Source of the DNA: Euperipatoides rowelli | Lineage: Eukaryota > Onychophora > Udeonychophora > Euonychophora > Peripatopsidae | DNA length: 11,340 nucleotides | Reading direction: 5' to 3' (one strand) | NCBI GenBank assembly: GCA_003024985.2 | Contig: PXIH01S0004097.1 | Part shown: positions 7,271-11,340 of the stretch, piece after piece | How positions within the stretch are numbered: the first letter of the stretch is position 1 | Layout: each line of letters opens with the position of its first letter | The notes under the pieces: generated by a model | What the model was told of the DNA's origin: nothing | What the model saw: only the letters and a program-made list of their open reading frames with translations | Databases searched by the model: none | Translations under genes and position numbers: made by a program

Positions 7271-7278
7271 GATTTTAT

Positions 7279-7343
7279 AAATAAATTTATCAATCATTTT
7301 GTATATTTATGAAATATATATAAAATGATTGATAAATTTATTT
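7279..7343. repeat. Long perfect hairpin, 22-bp stem
   Basis: Bases 7279-7300 and 7322-7343 are perfect inverted copies (core AAATTTATCAATCATTTT). The 21-base interval contains a further 5-bp pairing (TATAT 7302-7306 with ATATA 7316-7320) after one G-T wobble, leaving a 9-base loop. The stem is almost all A and T, with a few GC pairs. It could be a miniature foldback element or a cruciform site. No duplicated flank is evident. Confidence 0.85.
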
Positions 7344-7355
7344 TGTATATTTATG
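7296..7355 (+). repeat. 16-bp direct repeat overlapping the hairpin
   Basis: ATTTTGTATATTTATG occurs at 7296-7311 and again at 7340-7355, 44 bases apart. Its first copy covers the hairpin loop and its second runs off the right arm, which suggests the hairpin arose by a template switch or inverted duplication. Confidence 0.75.
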
Positions 7356-9226
7356 CAAAATATTTATTATAAATTGATTAATCTCAAATTTATAAGTGTC
7401 AGTTCTATATAATTTTTTATAGAAATTTCTATGATTTTTAAATTACAGTAGCCTACACCCCTGAAGATTCTTTAAAATAATATTGAAGGTGGCTGAAAAT
7501 ACTGTGTTTGAATGATGAATACATGATTGTAGGGCTGGTTTACATTTATAACAATTGTTCAAAATCAAATTGTAGTTAGAGTTGTCATTTATTTATACTT
7601 CATTGATTTTTCAACAATTTATTACCATCATAAAACTTGTTGGAAAGAAAATTACATTTGTTCCTTTTTATTTAAAAAAAAAAAACATTAAAAAGTCAAA
7701 ATAGTCAATAAAAATAACTTGATCATTCAATAGAAAAGATTTAACTATAAGATAATTTTATAAATTTTTTTCTCCCATTTTTTTTTAATGGAAGAAAAAA
7801 TTATGCAAAGGATAAAAGAAAGTTTGGAAGAAAAGAGAGAATAAATAGGCAGTGTTTCAAATTTTTACATATGGTATTTAAATTACCCAGTTGCGCTAAT
7901 TCAACCTTAAACATGTTTTATTACGGTACTTCATAAAACATTAAAACAAAATAATACATTTCAAAGCGAAAAACAATAAAGGCTAAAATACTAGCAACAA
8001 TATTTATAGTAGCCTAAGTTTTAATCATAAATTAATTTAAAGTAAGATTATCGTAAATTAAAACATTGTGAACAAATAAAAATAGTAGCCTATTCTTTAC
8101 CATCTACTCTCAGCTCAATTCTATGAGGTGAAATTCAACCATTTTCCAAACAATATCAGAAGCTAGGATTGCTGCAGGTAACTTTGACAAAGCATTTCAC
8201 GATCCTCAATGTTGGAGATTTAATAATAAACAAACTGTCTATCGTATAGTAGTCATTGGTCAACCTCCTGCATGATTTGAATGAATTAGGCCTACCGCTA
8301 TTTCAAAATTATGCATTGCAAATTCAGTCAGGCTTGAAAGCTGTATAAACACGACCATTGCAACATCTGTACTGCAACACTTCTTGAAAAAGGATTCGCA
8401 ATGTCAGTGTAAACATGGATTAAGTTTCATTAAAAATATTGATTTTAATTATATTTTTGTGGGAAAATGCTTTCATTTTTTCACACATGTATTTACTATA
8501 TATGCCCTAATATTTATCATACTTTTAAAAAAGGTAGGCTACAGTAATTAAATTGTTTTTAATCCTTATTTGCTATTGAAATTTAAAAAATAAATTCACT
8601 GTTACTTTCTGTATGCTATCTAAATCGGGCCATAAATGTGAACTTTGGCCAGTCTTTATTAAATTTAAGTTGTGGTACAAAGGCAGGGAGGTCGATCGAT
8701 GATGGAGACTAGGAGATCTTGGTTAAGACATTATAAATGCCTAACGCATAAATTTTATGCAATTTATTGTATTACTGTTTGACTACAAAATGCAGCTTTT
8801 TCACTATTTTAAATGCCTTAATTAATACGATAATACAAAAATATTTTATACAGCTACCTACTGTATATTGTCAATAGACTAAGAAAATAAGTAGGCCTAT
8901 TATTAATTTCAGCATTTTAATTTATTTGATAAAAGGTTTTGTCATTCGACTTTTTTTCCGCACACAGCTTGACGATTTCTCTTTTCTATGGTATTTTTTT
9001 TTGTAAAGTTAATTTTTTTTTCTTCTTATTTTTAACTATGATTTTGACATCTAGCTTAGTAAAAATAATAAGGAAAATAAAATATTTTACTTGAAAAGCT
9101 CATTTTGATGAATTTCTATATGATCCATGTCTTCCCAATTCATATTCATTGGTGCCTGACCCATATAGAATAATAGGAAATATATGGACACTTAGCTCAT
9201 GATTATTGGGGGAGTAGAGGGAATGG
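7356..9226. other. AT-rich intergenic sequence, no gene seen
   Basis: No frame with recognisable protein features was found. A 14-bp inverted repeat with one mismatch (7766-7779 with 7787-7800, TTTTTTCTCCCATT) is present. A frame without a start runs about 88 codons near 8290-8550 but has no recognisable motif. The TAGGCTA/TAGGCCTA motif is dense here (7449, 8010, 8086, 8287, 8535, 8892). Confidence 0.6.
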
Positions 9227-9256
9227 CATAAGCAGGGGTGTGGGCAAAGGAGGAAG

Positions 9257-9273
9257 CCCTCCCCCCCCCCCCC
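9257..9273 (+). repeat. Poly-C tract
   Basis: CCCT is followed by 13 consecutive C (9261-9273), a rare homopolymer in this AT-rich window. Its length is likely unstable and may be miscounted in the assembly. Confidence 0.9.
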
Positions 9274-9395
9274 GGAAAACTTAGACCAATCAAAAATATA
9301 GGTATTTAATAATAAAGTTGCAAGAGGGAATTATCTATTCGCCCCACTCGAAAAATTAGATAAAACAAAAATGTAGGTGTATAATATAAAGCTGG
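9274..9395 (+). repeat. Two tandem units, about 75-bp period
   Basis: GGAAAACTTAGA (9274) and CGAAAAATTAGA (9349) begin two units that continue in parallel as CAAAAATATAGGT/CAAAAATGTAGGT and ATAAAGTTG/ATAAAGCTG. Both are preceded by a C-rich block. By eye the units are roughly 70% alike over about 47 bases. Confidence 0.65.
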
Positions 9396-9563
9396 CATTC
9401 TTTAATAATATTACAAGTATGAAGTATAAAATGTCCATACAGCTAAAAAAAAAAACATAAATTTTTTTTTTTTTGCATCCCTACCCCACATATTTTTCTG
9501 CGGGAGAAAAAATATTAAAAAAAAAAAATCCATGTGTTTCATATTCATAAGCAGCCACCCCTG

Positions 9564-10260
9564 TTGTAAGGGGGAAACATATTGCCACTTAACTTGGTGG
9601 AAATTTTTTTTTTTAAAAATGCTTATAATTTATACAATATTTTTACAGCTTTTTTTTTTTTATCATACATGATAAATCATTTTCACAAAATTTACCTCGG
9701 ACTCATTTGTGATTTTTTATAATTATAAAAGCTCATAAAAGTTTACTTCTGGTTCTGTGGGTTATTTGCTTTATTAATAAAAATTAGACTACCGTATTAA
9801 TAATTGTTAATATGCTGAATTATATAGTAACTTAAAAGTTTTGTCATCTATAAAAAGTATAAAACTGTTACCAATCAATCTTTCCAGCTTAGTCAATTTA
9901 ATTTTATAGTTTTTCTTTTGTCAGCTGGACATTTTTTTAGAATAAGAAATGATAGAGTGGGCAATTAATAGAGTTAGAATTTTAAGATGTTTTACAGCTA
10001 TTGATTTCACGATCATGTGATAAGGTAGACGATGATTATTGAAATATTTACTATTATCCTAAGGTAAAAATAAAATTATGCATTGCCAGGTGTTCAATTT
10101 TTTACTCTTTCTCCTGAAATAAATCTTTATATGAACGTAATTTTAACTATTTTTTATAAAATGAAAATAAATAATAAAAAATGTCTCTTAAAAATCTTCT
10201 CAATGTCTTTGCACATAAAAAGTTGAACCCAAATTAAAATGACAAGCTTAGACATGCTAA
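9564..10260. other. AT-rich intergenic sequence, no gene seen
   Basis: Only short closed frames and A/T homopolymers are visible. I found no repeat or signal that I can support. Confidence 0.55.
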
Positions 10261-10268
10261 GCAGCATT

Positions 10269-10281
10269 GTTGCTAGGCAAC
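10269..10281. promoter_or_regulatory. X-box (RFX-type) palindrome
   Basis: GTTGCTAGGCAAC is a perfect 5-bp inverted repeat GTTGC/GCAAC around TAG and fits the X-box bound by RFX transcription factors, which in animals control cilium genes. No coding exon is visible close to it, so a role is uncertain. Just upstream ATGCTAAGCAGCAT (10254-10267) is also nearly palindromic. Confidence 0.4.
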
Positions 10282-10321
10282 CATTATTGTATTTTTCCTA
10301 TTTTATACTTAGCTATATTAT

Positions 10322-10352
10322 TTATAAAAAAAAAAAAATATTTTTTTATAAT
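10322..10352. repeat. AT hairpin TTATAAAAAAA/TTTTTTTATAA
   Basis: The two 11-base arms flank a short A/T spacer and can form a weak cruciform. In a homopolymer-rich region this may be chance. Confidence 0.4.
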
Positions 10353-10976
10353 TGTTTATTGTTTAATGATATAATGTAAAATTGTAGAATTGTTTGTTTA
10401 TTAATGCATAAGCTATAAATAAGATTAAGTATAGTAGGCTTCCTATCTTCACTTAGTTTTTAAGTTACGGTTCAAAGTTCACGGCCACATTTACTTAAGC
10501 CTCATGACAATTATTTTAAATCTTTTCACTTCTAATGCACTGTTAAATATTTAGAGATAAAATAAACTTATAAATAATAAACTTTTGAAATTGAAATTAA
10601 CTCTGACCAAGAAATGCTAACAAAGGTGGAAATAAACACATGATATCCAAATTCTTGTCCATTCGATGAACAAATTAGCTTTAAAAATATTGAAATATTG
10701 TAGTTGCACCCATTATATACTATTGAAATAGTTTTAACCCTGGAAATTCTGCAACTGTCTAGCTGCATTCTCTGGTCAAGATGCGTTATCTGCCCACCAA
10801 TATGTCTGACGGAGTTAAGTTTAAATCATCTAAATCGGCACTCAGCAAAGGATTAATTCATCTCTAGATTATCCTAGGGTTCAGGGTTATGTTAAAGTTA
10901 GGACTGTAAATAAAATATAGGCTACTTAAATTGGCGAGAAAAAAAGAGTAATTCCACACACCACTAAGTTTTAGTT

Positions 10977-10986
10977 GTCACGTGAC
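10977..10986. promoter_or_regulatory. Perfect E-box palindrome GTCACGTGAC
   Basis: The 10-bp palindrome is an ideal site for bHLH-Zip factors of the USF/MITF/TFEB type. No transcript start or exon could be placed beside it, so regulation is not shown. Confidence 0.35.
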
Positions 10987-11068
10987 TCCTAACTTTAATT
11001 ATGTTGGGGGGAAGATAACAGATCCTGATCCATTCTCTTAGATTGACCATACTTTTTTTAGGAAGTGA

Positions 11069-11127
11069 TTATTCCTACGGGGGATTGAAATAATACTTTC
11101 CTACCGTAGTCCTTATTCCTAAGGGGG
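11069..11127 (+). repeat. 15-bp direct repeat TTATTCCTAMGGGGG
   Basis: TTATTCCTACGGGGG (11069-11083) and TTATTCCTAAGGGGG (11113-11127) differ at one base and start 44 bases apart. TAGGAA (11059-11064) also pairs with TTCCTA (11072-11077). The sequence between copies is not conserved. Confidence 0.7.
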
Positions 11128-11340
11128 CGCTTAATCGAACGGATCATTTGCTCATGCGGAAGAATTGTAAACATTAGCCTATAGATTATTGTATTTAAAT
11201 TCAAATTTGCGTTTTGAAATTAGAAAGTGACTTAAAAGCTAGCACGTTTTATGTAATAGCTTACATATTTTTAATTTAAAAAGATATCCATTCAATAATT
11301 TCAGTTTACATTCACTTAGCATTGGGGAATACGATAATCA

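Larger units (their letters stand above)
9227..9563. mobile_element. Short insertion with CAGGGGTG ends or CATAAGCAG duplication
   Basis: Two boundary readings compete. CAGGGGTG (9233-9240) and CACCCCTG (9556-9563) are 8-bp inverted ends, giving a 331-bp MITE-like element. Alternatively CATAAGCAG at 9227-9235 and 9546-9554 is a 9-bp direct repeat, as left by target-primed insertion of a retro-element, with A-rich sequence (about 9518-9529) before the right copy. Inside are a run of 13 C, two diverged tandem units and long A and T runs. No coding sequence is present. Confidence 0.4.
10360..11340. other. Intergenic sequence with scattered short signals, no gene seen
   Basis: The minus-strand frame at 10568-10768 (66 codons) shows no recognisable domain. 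The region after about 10790 is less AT-rich and has several G runs. TAGGCTA/TAGCCTA occurs at 10918 and 11175. Confidence 0.5.

Noticed and set aside
10568-10768. 66-residue minus-strand frame
   Set aside because: No domain, homologous pattern or promoter context is visible; the length is within chance for this many kilobases.
1-11340. CRISPR array or prokaryotic defence system
   Set aside because: There are no regularly spaced identical repeats, no operon structure and no prokaryotic gene content.

Overview
The window looks like non-coding, repeat-filled DNA from an animal genome, most likely an arthropod and perhaps a hemipteran insect. It is very AT-rich, has no operon-like gene packing and no long open reading frames, and carries eukaryotic DNA transposons, one with an arthropod-type MADF domain. 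The assignment below phylum level is a guess. I found no convincing host exon, tRNA, rRNA or CRISPR array.

Region by region: bases 1-91 are a short, GC-richer remnant with nested inverted repeats. Bases 92-2528 form one DNA transposon with terminal inverted repeats (TIRs) of about 114 bp that are about 91% identical. Between them lies a decayed minus-strand gene (324-2041) with two CFMC zinc-ligand pairs, a VGEDRDLLILL acidic motif like a PIN/FEN-type nuclease, an ELYGG block and a Tesmin/TSO1-like CXC cysteine cluster. The gene has several stops and frameshifts and at least one apparent internal deletion. Bases 2529-2830 hold a diverged third copy of the inner TIR block. Bases 2831-5568 are AT-rich, with a G-rich tract, an 8-bp hairpin, a GC-richer patch near 3660-3830 and a weak hAT-like end at 3918.

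Bases 5572-6274 are a 703-bp PIF/Harbinger-type element. It has TAA target-site duplications, AGGTTAGCACACAC-type TIRs, several internal copies of the TIR motif, a strong hairpin beside four N bases, and a small frame (5801-6007) with a MADF DNA-binding domain split by an ATTT microsatellite. No transposase is present, so the copy would be non-autonomous. Bases 6278-11340 are mostly AT-rich with no gene. They contain a long perfect hairpin at 7279-7343, a roughly 310-330 bp insertion with two 75-bp-spaced internal repeats (9227-9563), an X-box (RFX-type) palindrome at 10269, an E-box palindrome at 10977 and a 15-bp direct repeat near 11069 and 11113.

The two transposons do not depend on each other. 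Both look like dead or non-autonomous copies that need enzymes encoded elsewhere in the genome. The dispersed heptamer TAGGCTA/TAGCCTA is strongly over-represented across the window and is unexplained.
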